Positions 8,418 to 18,116 of a DNA stretch of 64,000 bases are shown here, in pieces. The notes under the pieces were generated by a model, which saw only the letters and a list, made by a program, of their open reading frames with translations, made no database searches and was not told the DNA's origin. Every line of letters starts with the position of its first letter. Position 1 is the first letter of the stretch. Source of the stretch: Cellvibrio sp. pealriver (GTDB lineage Bacteria > Pseudomonadota > Gammaproteobacteria > Pseudomonadales > Cellvibrionaceae); the NCBI RefSeq assembly GCF_001183545.1, contig NZ_KQ236688.1:525149-589148 (forward strand). Reading direction: 5' to 3'. The translations under genes were made by a program, and so were the position numbers.

Positions 8418-11213
8418 ATGTTCCAGAAAAAAACACTCAGTATGGCGGTAGCCATGGTTGCAGCCTTCGGCGCTGGCCTGCCTGCATTTGCACAACAACA
8501 AGATGAACAGATCGAAGAAATCGTTGTTACCGGTATCCGCGGAAGCTTGACGCAAGCGTTGGATGTTAAGCGCAATAACACCCAAATCGTGGATGCGATT
8601 GTGGCGGAAGACATTGGTAAATTCCCCGACAACAACGTTATCGAAGCAATGCAACGTATTACCGGCGTGCAAGTCACTAACCGCGGTTCAGGTGAAGTTG
8701 CCGGTATTTCTATTCGTGGTTTGACCGATATTAATACCACCGTAAATGGTCGCAATATTTTTACTGCATCTGGTTTGGCGGTGGCTCTGCAAGATATTCC
8801 CGCCAGCTTGATCAAGCAGGTGGATGTCTACAAAACCCGTTCTGCATCGCAAATTGAAAATGGTATTGCCGGCTCTGTTGATATTAAAACCCAGCGTCCA
8901 TTTGATTTTGACGGCAGCAAAATTGTTATCGCTGCACGCGCAATCAATCAAGAACAAGCAGATAAAACCGACCCTAATATCAGCGTCTTGGCCAGCGACC
9001 GTTGGGAGACCAGTTCAGGTGACTTCGGTGCATTGGTAAACCTTTCATTCGCTGAAACAAATTACCGCGATCAAAGTATTACTGCGGGTGCGATGGTGCC
9101 ATTTGCAACCGATAACCCGGTTGCGCCTTTTGGCAATTACGAGCGTATTTTCCTGGATAAACCCGGCGTAGCTGAAAATCCCATCTGGACTCCAGGCTTG
9201 TTAAATGGTTTGCCTTCTGCGCCAGGTTCCACGCTGGATATCAATGGCCAGCCGATGGAATACATCCTTGGCCGCGATGCGGTATTCGCGAGTGATTTCA
9301 CCGGTAAGCGTGAGCGCTCTGCAGCAAACGTCTCGTTACAATTTGCACCTAACGACACGTCTGAATATACCTTTGAAGCGTTTTACAACGGCTACCGCAA
9401 CGATTCTTTCAACTCGCTGTTATTTACCTTTGCTGATTGGTGGGGTTCTTATGCCAACAGTCCAACAGCGGCTGCCGATGCAAACGTCGTATTGTTTGAA
9501 GGCACCAATATTGTTAAATCGCGCAGTGTAAAAGATAACTGGTCGTTCACCAGTGGCGATTTAACTACCGGCAAAACCGATAGTTTTGTGTATGCATTGG
9601 GCGGCGATTGGCAGCTGACTGATGATCTGAATGTGAAGTCAGAAGTGGTTTATCAGGAAAGTACATTTGAAACTGATTTTATTGCCGCGCGTTATGAAAA
9701 TGCACGCTACGGTTTGAATGTAGACTTTAATGCAGGTGGTGGAATTCCTGCGTTCAGTTTTATCGATAACCCTGCCACTACCAATTTGAATGAAGCTGAT
9801 GTTGCTGATGTTGCCAACTGGAAAACTGCCCAGCTGTACGACAACGCCAACAAAAACGAAGGCGATGCAGTCACCTTTACCACCGATGCTACTTACGATG
9901 CAGCGCTGGGTATTTTCACGCAAATTAATGCGGGTATCCGTATTGATCAACGCACTGCGGCAGAATCGTTTAGCCGTCAGGAAGGTTTTAACAACGCTGT
10001 CGCCATCACTGACGAACTGACCTACATCAACAGTGGTTTCTTTGATGGACAAGCCGATGTGCCAACAACCTGGGCTGTTGCCAATGGTTACTATCTGCGC
10101 TCCAATGCCGATCAAATGCGCAGCGTGTACGGTTTGCAAAAGAAGCGTATGGATGAAAGTTTTAACATTGATGAGTTGACTGCATCTGCCTATGTTACTG
10201 GCCAATATGAGTTTGAAGTTGCTGGCAGAAAATTGGATGGTGAAATTGGTGTTCGCTATACCGGTTCTGAAACGGATATGGAATTTACTGATACCGCTTC
10301 AGCTGGCAGAGATGTTTATGCCGATTCAACAGACACTTCCACGTTCTTGCCAAGCCTCTCATTACGCTATGAATTAGCAGATGATCTTTATGCACGTTTG
10401 GCTTACACCGAAACGTTGCGTCGCCCTAACTTTGCTGCACTCAACTCGCAAATTATTTATAACGAGGATGTGACCGGCATTGGTTATGGTACTGCAAGTG
10501 GCGGTAATGCAGACCTTAAACCAACTGAATCCAAAAACTACGATTTCTCATTGGAATGGTATTTTGCAGAATCAAGTTCCCTTTACGGCACCCTGTTCAA
10601 GCGTGAAGTAGAAGGTTTTGTTATTGATTTCCGTCGTCAGGTACAGCACACCAATGAAGATGGCGAAACGGGCACTTATGTGTTGAGCCAACCGTTCAAT
10701 GCGTCTAATGGCGAATTGTCTGGCCTTGAATTGGGTGCAGTGTGGTTCCCGCAAAACTTGCCTTGGTATCTGGATGGCTTTGGTATCCAAGCAAGTTATA
10801 CCGCGTTGGATTCATCGCAAACTACACCTATGACCAACTCAGCTGGTGAAATTACCGGAACCAAAGAAACTGATTTGTTCGGTGTTTCCGATGAGTCTTA
10901 CAGTGTTGTGTTGGCGTACGATAAAGACAATCTTGGCATGCGTTTATCTTACGCATGGCGCAGTGAGTTCCTGAACAACTACGAAGCTGCACTGTTTGCA
11001 AACCCACTGGAAGTTTGGAGAAAACCAGAAGCCAGTATGGATTTACAAATCAGTTACCAAGTGACCGATAACCTGTCATTCACATTTGACGGTACCAACT
11101 TGACCGAAGAAATTTATCAAAGTTACTACGGTGAAAATGGTTCAACCACGAATAACTTCGGTTCTGCGTTATACAGCCGTACGTTTGCAGTGGGTGCGCG
11201 TATAACGTTCTAA
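8418..11213 (+). CDS. TonB-dependent receptor, probable arabino-oligosaccharide importer
   Basis: A 931-residue outer-membrane receptor. ATG 8418 is preferred over an upstream GTG because GGGAGA precedes it by 7 bases and it opens a clean signal peptide (residues 1-25, ending AFAQQQ). A TonB-box-like EEIVVTGI follows, then the plug (about 35-160, with DNNVIEAMQRITGVQV and ISIRGLTDI) and the barrel ending ARITF. It is closely related to the receptor at 1743-4565 throughout the plug and final strands, so the two are paralogues with probably different glycan preferences. It is divergent from the sodium symporter and shares its regulatory region. A terminator follows, then the GH127 gene in the same direction. 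Confidence 0.92.
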   Translation: MFQKKTLSMAVAMVAAFGAGLPAFAQQQDEQIEEIVVTGIRGSLTQALDVKRNNTQIVDAIVAEDIGKFPDNNVIEAMQRITGVQVTNRGSGEVAGISIRGLTDINTTVNGRNIFTASGLAVALQDIPASLIKQVDVYKTRSASQIENGIAGSVDIKTQRPFDFDGSKIVIAARAINQEQADKTDPNISVLASDRWETSSGDFGALVNLSFAETNYRDQSITAGAMVPFATDNPVAPFGNYERIFLDKPGVAENPIWTPGLLNGLPSAPGSTLDINGQPMEYILGRDAVFASDFTGKRERSAANVSLQFAPNDTSEYTFEAFYNGYRNDSFNSLLFTFADWWGSYANSPTAAADANVVLFEGTNIVKSRSVKDNWSFTSGDLTTGKTDSFVYALGGDWQLTDDLNVKSEVVYQESTFETDFIAARYENARYGLNVDFNAGGGIPAFSFIDNPATTNLNEADVADVANWKTAQLYDNANKNEGDAVTFTTDATYDAALGIFTQINAGIRIDQRTAAESFSRQEGFNNAVAITDELTYINSGFFDGQADVPTTWAVANGYYLRSNADQMRSVYGLQKKRMDESFNIDELTASAYVTGQYEFEVAGRKLDGEIGVRYTGSETDMEFTDTASAGRDVYADSTDTSTFLPSLSLRYELADDLYARLAYTETLRRPNFAALNSQIIYNEDVTGIGYGTASGGNADLKPTESKNYDFSLEWYFAESSSLYGTLFKREVEGFVIDFRRQVQHTNEDGETGTYVLSQPFNASNGELSGLELGAVWFPQNLPWYLDGFGIQASYTALDSSQTTPMTNSAGEITGTKETDLFGVSDESYSVVLAYDKDNLGMRLSYAWRSEFLNNYEAALFANPLEVWRKPEASMDLQISYQVTDNLSFTFDGTNLTEEIYQSYYGENGSTTNNFGSALYSRTFAVGARITF

Positions 11214-11244
11214 GCATGCAATACTGGTAACAGGTAAATTGCAC

Positions 11245-11272
11245 AAAGGGCAGCTCGCAAGAGTTGCCTTTT
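11245..11272 (+). terminator. Probable terminator between receptor and GH127
   Basis: AAAGGGCAGCTC and GAGTTGCCTTTT pair over 12 positions with two G-U pairs and a GCAA tetraloop. The downstream arm supplies a short T run. It may give partial read-through into the GH127 gene. Confidence 0.55.
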
Positions 11273-11310
11273 GCATTTCATAAGCCGATAAAAATAGAAA
11301 GGTAAACGTA

Positions 11311-13728
11311 ATGAAACAATGGGTTGTTTTGCTGATCTTGTTGGGCTGCGTGACGAAAAGCTACGCCCTTGAACTTGTTCCCCTACGCGATGTGCAATTG
11401 TTGGATGGCCCCTTCCTGCAAGCGCAAAACACCAATAAAGAGTACGTCATGGCATTGGATGCCGAGAAGCTGCTTGCGCCGTTTCGGCGTGAGGCCGGGT
11501 TGCCGTATAAAGAAACTTACGGCAATTGGGAATCCACCGGGTTGGATGGCCATATGGGCGGCCATTATGTCTCGGCGTTGGCATTGTTATATGCATCCAC
11601 TAAAGACCCTGCGGTGAAAAAGCGTTTGGATTATGTGATTGCTGAATTAAAAAAATGCCAGGATAAATTGGGCACTGGTTATATTGGTGGTATTCCCGAC
11701 AGCAAAAAAATGTGGGAGGAAATCGCCAAAGGTGATATCCGCGCCGATAATTTTTCCACCAATGAGCGCTGGGTGCCTTGGTATAACATTCACAAAATGT
11801 ATGCTGGCCTGCGCGATGCTTATTGGTATGCGGGGAGTAAAGATGCAAAAAACATGTTGGTGAAACTCTCCGATTGGACAATTGCACTGACTAACAATTT
11901 ATCGCCTGAGCAAATGCAAACCATGCTGCGTACCGAGCATGGCGGCATGAATGAAATTTTTGTAGATGTAGCAGAGATTACCGGCGATAAAAAATACCTG
12001 AAACTGGCTGAAGCCTTTTCCCATCAGGCAATTTTACAGCCTTTGGAAAAACAACAAGACCATTTGACTGGCTTGCATGCCAATACCCAGATTCCCAAGG
12101 TGATTGGTTTTAAACGCTACGCAGATGCAACGAATAATGCGGACTGGAATCGTGCCGCAGAATTTTTTTGGCAAACAGTAATTGATAAACGCACAGTAGC
12201 GATTGGTGGTAACAGTGTGAAAGAGCACTTCCATAACACTGCCGATTTCGCGCCTATGGTGCATGAAGTAGAAGGGCCGGAAACCTGCAATACCTACAAT
12301 ATGCTTAAACTGACTGAGTTGTTGTACTTGTCTTCTGGTGATCCTTCAGGAAAAAAATCGTCTACTGGACAATCTGCGCAGCAATTGACCGTGCCTCAAA
12401 CAAAATATGTGGATTACTACGAGCGCGCACTCTATAACCATATTTTGGGTTCGCAAAATCCGCGCACCGGTGGATTTGTCTATTTCACGCCTATGCGCCC
12501 CAATCATTACCGTGTTTATTCGCAGGTGCACGACGGCATGTGGTGTTGTGTAGGCTCTGGTTTGGAGAGCCATTCCAAATACGCGGAATTTATTTATGCG
12601 CGCGATAAAAAATCCAAACAAACGCCCGAAATATTTATCAACTTATTTATTCCATCGCGTATGGAATGGAAAGAGCAGGGCATCAAGCTCACACAAAACA
12701 CCTTATTTCCCGATGCTGAAACTACATCGATAGTCATTGATAAAGCGGCGCGTTTCCGTTTGCAATTACGTTACCCAGGGTGGGTAAAAGCGGGTGCGCT
12801 CGGTTTGCGTGTTAATGGTAAAACGATTGATGTAACCCAACAGCCAGGCGACTTTATTGCGCTTGAACGCCGTTGGAAAAAAGGCGATAAAGTGGAGCTG
12901 ACCCTGCCCATGCATACCGCGCTGGAAAAAATGCCCGATGGCTCAAATTACTATGCAATTTTGCATGGCCCCATAGTGCTGGCCGCAAAAACACAACCCT
13001 TCACAAACGAAACGCTCAATTATTTTAGCGATGACTCGCGCATGGGGCATATCGCACACGGGCAAATGTGTCCACTTGAAGCTGCACCATTTTTATTGGG
13101 CAATTCGCAGGATTTTATCCAGAAATTAAAACCCGTCGCAGGCAAGCCATTAACCTTTGATGCCACAGGGCTCATTAATGGCAAGCAAATGTCTCATGTT
13201 GAATTGATCCCATTTTTCCGCTTGCATGAATCGCGCTACAGTATTTATTGGCCTTACACAAACGCGAATGATCTGGAACAGGCTCGCGCAAAAGCCGCGG
13301 ACGATGAACAGGTGCGGTTACTATTGCAGGCAAAAACAATTGATCAGGTTGCACCGGGTGAACAACAACCGGAATCAGATCATTTCTATAAGGGCGAGCA
13401 AAGTGAGACGGGTTTATACGAAGGCCGCCACTGGCGTCACAGCCGTGCCTGGTTTAGTTATGAACTGAATGATAAAAAGCAGGAGGCAAAAGCGCTTCAG
13501 ATCACCTACGCAGGCATTGATTCCGGCCGCCGTTTTGATATTTATTTAAATGATGTAGTGATTGCCAAAGTAGAATCTACAGGCAATGCACAAGCATTTT
13601 TCACAGTGGATTATGCTATTCCAGATGATTTGGTAAAAAAATCCAAGGGCAAATACACACTCAAATTTGTTGCCGCGCCCGGCTCTATTGCGGGTGGTAT
13701 TTATGGTGTCAGGTTATTGCGCAACTGA
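11311..13728 (+). CDS. GH127 beta-L-arabinofuranosidase, secreted/periplasmic
   Basis: This 805-residue protein has a signal peptide (about 1-19, SYALE) and a GH127 (former DUF1680) alpha/alpha-barrel. Family enzymes remove beta-L-arabinofuranose with a zinc-held cysteine nucleophile. The zinc/catalytic set known from Bifidobacterium HypBA1 is present as E324 and C326 in GPETCNTYNM and C412-C413 in MWCCVGSG. A C-terminal beta-sandwich follows (about 690-805). It probably trims beta-linked arabinofuranose from arabinan side chains, extensin-like or rhamnogalacturonan glycans. It lies 97 bases after the receptor, with a probable terminator between. Its last 15 bases overlap the convergent solute-binding gene. 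Confidence 0.9.
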   Translation: MKQWVVLLILLGCVTKSYALELVPLRDVQLLDGPFLQAQNTNKEYVMALDAEKLLAPFRREAGLPYKETYGNWESTGLDGHMGGHYVSALALLYASTKDPAVKKRLDYVIAELKKCQDKLGTGYIGGIPDSKKMWEEIAKGDIRADNFSTNERWVPWYNIHKMYAGLRDAYWYAGSKDAKNMLVKLSDWTIALTNNLSPEQMQTMLRTEHGGMNEIFVDVAEITGDKKYLKLAEAFSHQAILQPLEKQQDHLTGLHANTQIPKVIGFKRYADATNNADWNRAAEFFWQTVIDKRTVAIGGNSVKEHFHNTADFAPMVHEVEGPETCNTYNMLKLTELLYLSSGDPSGKKSSTGQSAQQLTVPQTKYVDYYERALYNHILGSQNPRTGGFVYFTPMRPNHYRVYSQVHDGMWCCVGSGLESHSKYAEFIYARDKKSKQTPEIFINLFIPSRMEWKEQGIKLTQNTLFPDAETTSIVIDKAARFRLQLRYPGWVKAGALGLRVNGKTIDVTQQPGDFIALERRWKKGDKVELTLPMHTALEKMPDGSNYYAILHGPIVLAAKTQPFTNETLNYFSDDSRMGHIAHGQMCPLEAAPFLLGNSQDFIQKLKPVAGKPLTFDATGLINGKQMSHVELIPFFRLHESRYSIYWPYTNANDLEQARAKAADDEQVRLLLQAKTIDQVAPGEQQPESDHFYKGEQSETGLYEGRHWRHSRAWFSYELNDKKQEAKALQITYAGIDSGRRFDIYLNDVVIAKVESTGNAQAFFTVDYAIPDDLVKKSKGKYTLKFVAAPGSIAGGIYGVRLLRN

Positions 13729-14517
13729 AGATGTTGTTGTTTTCTCTGAAGAATCTGCTGCAGATTGTTGCGGCAGGTTTTTCGTGAAGTTAATTAAAAA
13801 ATGTTCATACGTGATTTCTGTTTCGATTTTCTTTAACGCACGCTCATAACGTTTTAAATAATATTTGGCAGAATTTTTGGAAAAAACAGTATAAATATCG
13901 ATTGCATCTTGAGGGATTGTGATCGTACGTATATTCCCTGCGCGCCCACTTATATTTGCTTCATATTCAACTGCATAGCGATCCGGGCTATAAAACGCGT
14001 CAAAGCGGCCATTCACTGTCAGAGTAATTCCTCGTGCAGGAATATTATTCCCGCTCAGGGGGATGAGTTTATTGCTGCTTGTAGCCAGTGTGGTTGAGTG
14101 AAACCCACCTTCCCAGACAACAATATCCAGGTCTTTTTTCTGGCTGATGTCGTCTGCTGATTTCAGATCACTGGTATTGGGAACGACAAATACAGACTCT
14201 GTTGTGAAATAGGGGCTGGCGGGGTAGGCAAACATTTCGATGCGAGCATCAGTTTTAGCCAAAAAAAGCGCAGCATCCAATCGCTGGTGATCGAGCAAAA
14301 AAACCAGACGTGAAAGCGGATAATTAACGTATTCAACTTCAACCCCCATCGCCTGGGCAACCTTATCAAAATACGCAATAGCAGCGCTGGGCTGTGTTGA
14401 GTGTTGCGGGAAGGTATGAGGCGGCAAATCAAAGTAACCCACCTTCAGCGTTTCCGCCCAGGTGGTATATGACAGCGCCGCAAGAACGCTGAAAATAATG
14501 ACAGAATGTTTCCGCAT
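13714..14517 (-). CDS. Periplasmic solute-binding protein family 3 (SBP_bac_3-like)
   Basis: A 267-residue protein with a signal peptide (about 1-21, TTWAE). Its fold resembles amino-acid-type periplasmic binding proteins: LKVGYFDLPPHTF at the start, DAALFLAKTDAR and PYFTTESVFVV near the hinge. No ABC permease or kinase partner lies nearby, so it is either an orphan binding protein or a sensor-like protein. The C-terminal tail (QQSAADSSEKTTTSSVAQ) is low-complexity and covers the overlap with the GH127 3' end. No strong ribosome site precedes the ATG. Its role in the arabinan locus is unknown. Confidence 0.7.
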   Translation of the reverse strand: MRKHSVIIFSVLAALSYTTWAETLKVGYFDLPPHTFPQHSTQPSAAIAYFDKVAQAMGVEVEYVNYPLSRLVFLLDHQRLDAALFLAKTDARIEMFAYPASPYFTTESVFVVPNTSDLKSADDISQKKDLDIVVWEGGFHSTTLATSSNKLIPLSGNNIPARGITLTVNGRFDAFYSPDRYAVEYEANISGRAGNIRTITIPQDAIDIYTVFSKNSAKYYLKRYERALKKIETEITYEHFLINFTKNLPQQSAADSSEKTTTSSVAQ

Positions 14518-14872
14518 GACATGAGTGACACTAAAAGGAGTTTATTAGCCCTAGTCAGCCAACGGGCTTCGGTCAAATGTCTTCCTTTGGCATCCTGTAC
14601 CAATAATCCCTTCAGCTCTAAATCTAACGGGTACTTGTTACTTTATATTATAAGATAATAATAAATTATTATTGAGTGTTGAATTGAGTCGTGACACACT
14701 AATCTGGCTATAAAAATAATGTTTTTATGCCGCTACAACCTGTTTTACCCCAATTTTTGTCCGCAAATCGCTTTTACCTGTCGAGGATCTATTCGCTGGG
14801 TGAGAGATTTATTGCCTGCGGATATTTAATTGTCAGACATAACTCAATAATCATAAGTAGGAGTAGAGAGAG
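14518..14872. other. Intergenic region upstream of the GH43-LamG gene
   Basis: A 355-base divergent spacer. It carries one copy of the locus motif (14644-14659) in a very AT-rich block. I see no coding frame, terminator or RNA gene in it. Confidence 0.5.
14644..14659 (-). promoter_or_regulatory. TCTTAYAATAT motif upstream of the GH43-LamG gene
   Basis: On the minus strand it reads TTATCTTATAATATAA. The core CTTATAATAT is identical to the site at 22720. It lies about 215 bases before the GH43 ATG, and it could also act on the divergent solute-binding gene, whose start is 127 bases away. Confidence 0.45.
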
Positions 14873-17230
14873 ATGAGTATCAAACAATCTGCATTGCGGT
14901 GGTTGGCTGCCCCCTTGGCTGCGTTGGCACTGGGCGCACAAGCCTTGAATACCCAGGCCCAAATATTGGCACCAACCGTACCCGGTTTTATCAATGCATC
15001 TGTACATGACCCTTCGGTGATCAAGGTAGGCAGCGAATACTATGTATTTGGTTCGCATTTAGCCGCAGCCAAGTCACCGGATTTGCTCAAGTGGTATTCG
15101 ATTGCCGACGGCGTGAGCGAGACGAATCCGCTGTTCAATAACGTACTTACTGAATTAGCAGAAACCTTTTCCTGGGCGCAAAGCAATACGCTCTGGGCGG
15201 CCGATGTAATCCAACTGGCCGATGGCAAATTCTATATGTATTACAACGCCTGCAAAGGCGATTCACCTCGCTCTGCGCTTGGTGTTGCGGTGGCCGATAA
15301 AGTAGATGGACCTTACGTTAATAAAGGCATCATTTTGAAATCGGGTATGTGGGGACTAGCGAGTGAAGATGGTACGGTTTACGACGCGCGTAAACATCCA
15401 AACGCTGTTGATCCGGATACATTTTATGATGCAACCGGAAAGTTGTGGATGATGTACGGCTCCTATTCCGGTGGCATTTTTATTCTGCAATTGAATCCTG
15501 AAACCGGGATGCCATTGCCGGGGCAGGGCTACGGCAAACATTTGCTCGGTGGCAATCACAGCCGTATTGAAGGCGCGTATGTTTTGTATAGTCCTCAAAC
15601 ATCCTATTACTACATGTTCACGTCTTTTGGTGGTTTGGATGCAGTCGGTGGATACAACATCCGTGTGGCGCGCTCATTGAATCCCGATGGCCCTTATCTG
15701 GATGCGCAAGGCAATGACATGGCCAACGTAAAATCCAATGCTGCGTTACCTATTTTTGATGATGCCTCCATCGCACCCTACGGTGTGAAATTAATGGGCA
15801 ATTTTTTGTTTGAACGCAAGTTGGGTGAAACCGGTAGCGGAATCGGAATGGGTTATGTATCGCCGGGCCACAATTCTGCGTATTACGATGCGGCAAGCGG
15901 AAAGCATTTTATTATTTTTCATTCACGTTTCCCCGAGCGCGGTGAAGCGCACGAAATCCGCGTGCACCAATTGCTGATGAATGCCGATGGCTGGCCGTTG
16001 GTTGCGCCTTATCGCTACGCAAATGAAACGCTGGCCAGTGTGCGCCGCGATTTTATTCCCGGTGATTTCCTGTTGGTCAATCATGGCAAAGATATTTCAT
16101 CTGCAATTAAAAAATCACAACTGGTTAGCTTGAATTCATCAGGCGCTATTACCGGTGCCGCAACCGGCAGTTGGGCATTGGTTGGCGATAATCATATTGA
16201 AATTAATCTGGATGGCGCGCCCACCTATAAAGGGGTATTGCTCAATCAATGGGACGAAACCGCCAAAACCTATACGCTGACATTTACCGCGCTTTCCAAT
16301 CAAGGCGTTGCTATTTTTGGCAGCAAGCTAGCTAAAAAAACCGATGCACAAATAGTGGCGGCGATCAAAACAGAATTAAGTTTGGGTGATACGTCTGCGG
16401 TAACTTCCAACTTAACCTTACCCGTGGAAGCTGCCCGCAATGCAACTATCAATTGGAGTTCATCCAACACTGCCGTTGTCAGTACTACAGGCATAGTAAA
16501 ACGCCCCGTAAATGGCTCGGGTGATGCACTGGTGACCTTGGTTGCCACAATTAAAAAAGGCACAGCGACCACTACGAAAAGTTTTACCGTTGTAGTGCGT
16601 GAAGAAAGTGCCAGCGGTTTGATTGCCCACTACGCATTTGATAATAATTTGAATGATTCCACCGGTGTGTTGGCGGCGGGAACTGTCAGCGGCAATTTGA
16701 TTGGCGCTGCAGGCGGCAGTGTTAGCTACACCAGTGGTGTTGCAGGTAGCGCAGCTGTGTTTAACGGCAACAGTGGTATTCGCTTGCCGAATGGAATTAT
16801 CACGAAAAATACATATACCGTATCGCTTTGGTTAAACCCGGATCAACTCACCGCATTCTCCACCACATTTTTTGGAGCCCGCGATGGCAATTCCTGGGTG
16901 AGTTTATTGCCCATGGGGCACGGTTGGGTCAATGGGCATTCTATGTTGTGGTCAGGTACCGCTTGGTATGACGCAGGGTTAGGAATGAACATTCCGGTAG
17001 GCCAATGGAGCCATGTGGCATTTGCCGTAAATAATGGTGCAGTGAATGTCTACGTCAATGGCGTAAAAAAATTCAGCGGTGTGAATTTCCCTAACGTGTT
17101 TACCACCAACACGGGCGTGTTCTCATTGGGCGTTAATTGGTGGGATGTTCCCTACAAAGGGTTGATGGATGAGTTGCGCATTTATGAAACCGCGTTGACC
17201 GATACTCAGGTACAAGCGTTGGCTCAGTAA
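14873..17230 (+). CDS. GH43 arabinan endo-1,5-alpha-L-arabinosidase with Ig-like and LamG modules
   Basis: A 785-residue secreted enzyme expected to cut the alpha-1,5-arabinan backbone. It has a signal peptide (1-30, ending TQAQ) and a GH43 five-bladed propeller (about 40-395) with the expected triad: D46 in SVHDPSV (base), D180 in NAVDPDT and E233 in RIEGAYV (acid). A small beta-barrel/lipocalin-like extension follows (about 400-485), then an atrophied bacterial Ig domain (about 490-575) and a LamG domain (about 580-785) that may bind polysaccharide. AGGAG lies 11 bases before the ATG. The C-terminal modules match those of the truncated protein at 1-1638. Confidence 0.9.
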   Translation: MSIKQSALRWLAAPLAALALGAQALNTQAQILAPTVPGFINASVHDPSVIKVGSEYYVFGSHLAAAKSPDLLKWYSIADGVSETNPLFNNVLTELAETFSWAQSNTLWAADVIQLADGKFYMYYNACKGDSPRSALGVAVADKVDGPYVNKGIILKSGMWGLASEDGTVYDARKHPNAVDPDTFYDATGKLWMMYGSYSGGIFILQLNPETGMPLPGQGYGKHLLGGNHSRIEGAYVLYSPQTSYYYMFTSFGGLDAVGGYNIRVARSLNPDGPYLDAQGNDMANVKSNAALPIFDDASIAPYGVKLMGNFLFERKLGETGSGIGMGYVSPGHNSAYYDAASGKHFIIFHSRFPERGEAHEIRVHQLLMNADGWPLVAPYRYANETLASVRRDFIPGDFLLVNHGKDISSAIKKSQLVSLNSSGAITGAATGSWALVGDNHIEINLDGAPTYKGVLLNQWDETAKTYTLTFTALSNQGVAIFGSKLAKKTDAQIVAAIKTELSLGDTSAVTSNLTLPVEAARNATINWSSSNTAVVSTTGIVKRPVNGSGDALVTLVATIKKGTATTTKSFTVVVREESASGLIAHYAFDNNLNDSTGVLAAGTVSGNLIGAAGGSVSYTSGVAGSAAVFNGNSGIRLPNGIITKNTYTVSLWLNPDQLTAFSTTFFGARDGNSWVSLLPMGHGWVNGHSMLWSGTAWYDAGLGMNIPVGQWSHVAFAVNNGAVNVYVNGVKKFSGVNFPNVFTTNTGVFSLGVNWWDVPYKGLMDELRIYETALTDTQVQALAQ

Positions 17231-17255
17231 TCGCAAAATTAAATATCACCTTAAG

Positions 17256-17279
17256 GGACACTTCTTAATGGAAGTGTCC
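17256..17279 (+). terminator. Hairpin after the GH43-LamG gene
   Basis: A perfect 9-bp stem GGACACTTC / GAAGTGTCC with a 6-nt loop, 25 bases after the stop. No T run follows directly, so it may protect the 3' end or terminate weakly. Confidence 0.45.
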
Positions 17280-17293
17280 TGAGTAACCTATCT

Positions 17294-17338
17294 GGTTTAA
17301 CTTATTTTGGTTTAATTTATTTTGGTTTAACGTATCGT
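17294..17338 (+). repeat. Three tandem 15-bp repeats before the PEP-CTERM gene
   Basis: The units are GGTTTAACTTATTTT, GGTTTAATTTATTTT and GGTTTAACGTATCGT, ending 21 bases before the downstream ATG. They may be a regulatory array or simple slippage. Confidence 0.6.
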
Positions 17339-17359
17339 GGCTAATTAATGGAGTCAGTA

Positions 17360-17965
17360 ATGAAAAAAATAATTGCAGGTTTTTGTCTATCTTTCTTTGC
17401 CAGCTTTTCTTCGGCAACAGTGATTAATTTTGATGACTTATCGGGCGATCCTTATGAATCACTAAGCGATGGATATCAGGGATTTAATTGGTTGACCTTG
17501 GCAAGTATCAATAAAAATGATTATCCCGATACCGGTTATGCTGCAGGAACAGTATCGGGAAATAATGCCGCGTTTAATCAATACGCGGCTGATGTCAGCA
17601 TTAGCCTGTCTTCTGCTGGAACATTTGATTTTATTGGTGCGTTTTTTACCGCAGCCTGGATTGGCGATTATTTTCATGAAATCAGTTTTGAAGGCTTTTT
17701 AGATGGCGTATCTATTTATTCGCTGGATTCAGCTATCGCATTGGCCAATGATTCTCCGCTGTGGATTCAATTGGATTGGACAGGTATCGACCAGCTGAAT
17801 ATTTACAGCAATCTCGCCGGTTGGGATCAGTGGGTGATGGATGACTTTACCGTCGCTATCAACAGTACAAGCGTGCCAGAGCCATCCGCTTTGGTGCTCG
17901 TGTTGATGGGCGTGTTAGGGATAGGTGTATTGCGTTATCACCGCGCTACAAAAAAGCAGCATTAA
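17360..17965 (+). CDS. PEP-CTERM sorting-signal protein of unknown function
   Basis: About 201 residues. It has a signal peptide (1-19, FSSATV), a globular beta-rich domain starting INFDDL, and a C-terminal sorting signal: VPEP, a hydrophobic segment (SALVLVLMGVLGIGVL) and a basic tail (RYHRATKK). In known systems this tripartite tail is processed by an exosortase linked to exopolysaccharide export. No exosortase is in this window. The start at 17360 is chosen because GGAG sits 7 bases upstream; an in-frame ATG four codons earlier has none. What the protein does in an arabinan locus is not evident. Confidence 0.75.
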   Translation: MKKIIAGFCLSFFASFSSATVINFDDLSGDPYESLSDGYQGFNWLTLASINKNDYPDTGYAAGTVSGNNAAFNQYAADVSISLSSAGTFDFIGAFFTAAWIGDYFHEISFEGFLDGVSIYSLDSAIALANDSPLWIQLDWTGIDQLNIYSNLAGWDQWVMDDFTVAINSTSVPEPSALVLVLMGVLGIGVLRYHRATKKQH

Positions 17966-18044
17966 TCATCCGCTGTGAATAATGTAAATCGCTAAAACAA
18001 AAACCAAAACTAAAAACAAGATAAGAAAAATAAAAAGTTTAATA

Positions 18045-18084
18045 AAAAAGCCGATATCGGGGTTATTCGATATCGGCTTTTTTT
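18045..18084. terminator. Bidirectional terminator between convergent genes
   Basis: GCCGATATCG / CGATATCGGC stem (18050-18059, 18068-18077), flanked by an A run on the left and a T run on the right. It serves the PEP-CTERM gene and the minus-strand small gene. Confidence 0.9.
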
Positions 18085-18116
18085 GATGAGAGATTGGCGT
18101 TATATATTCATCAGCG

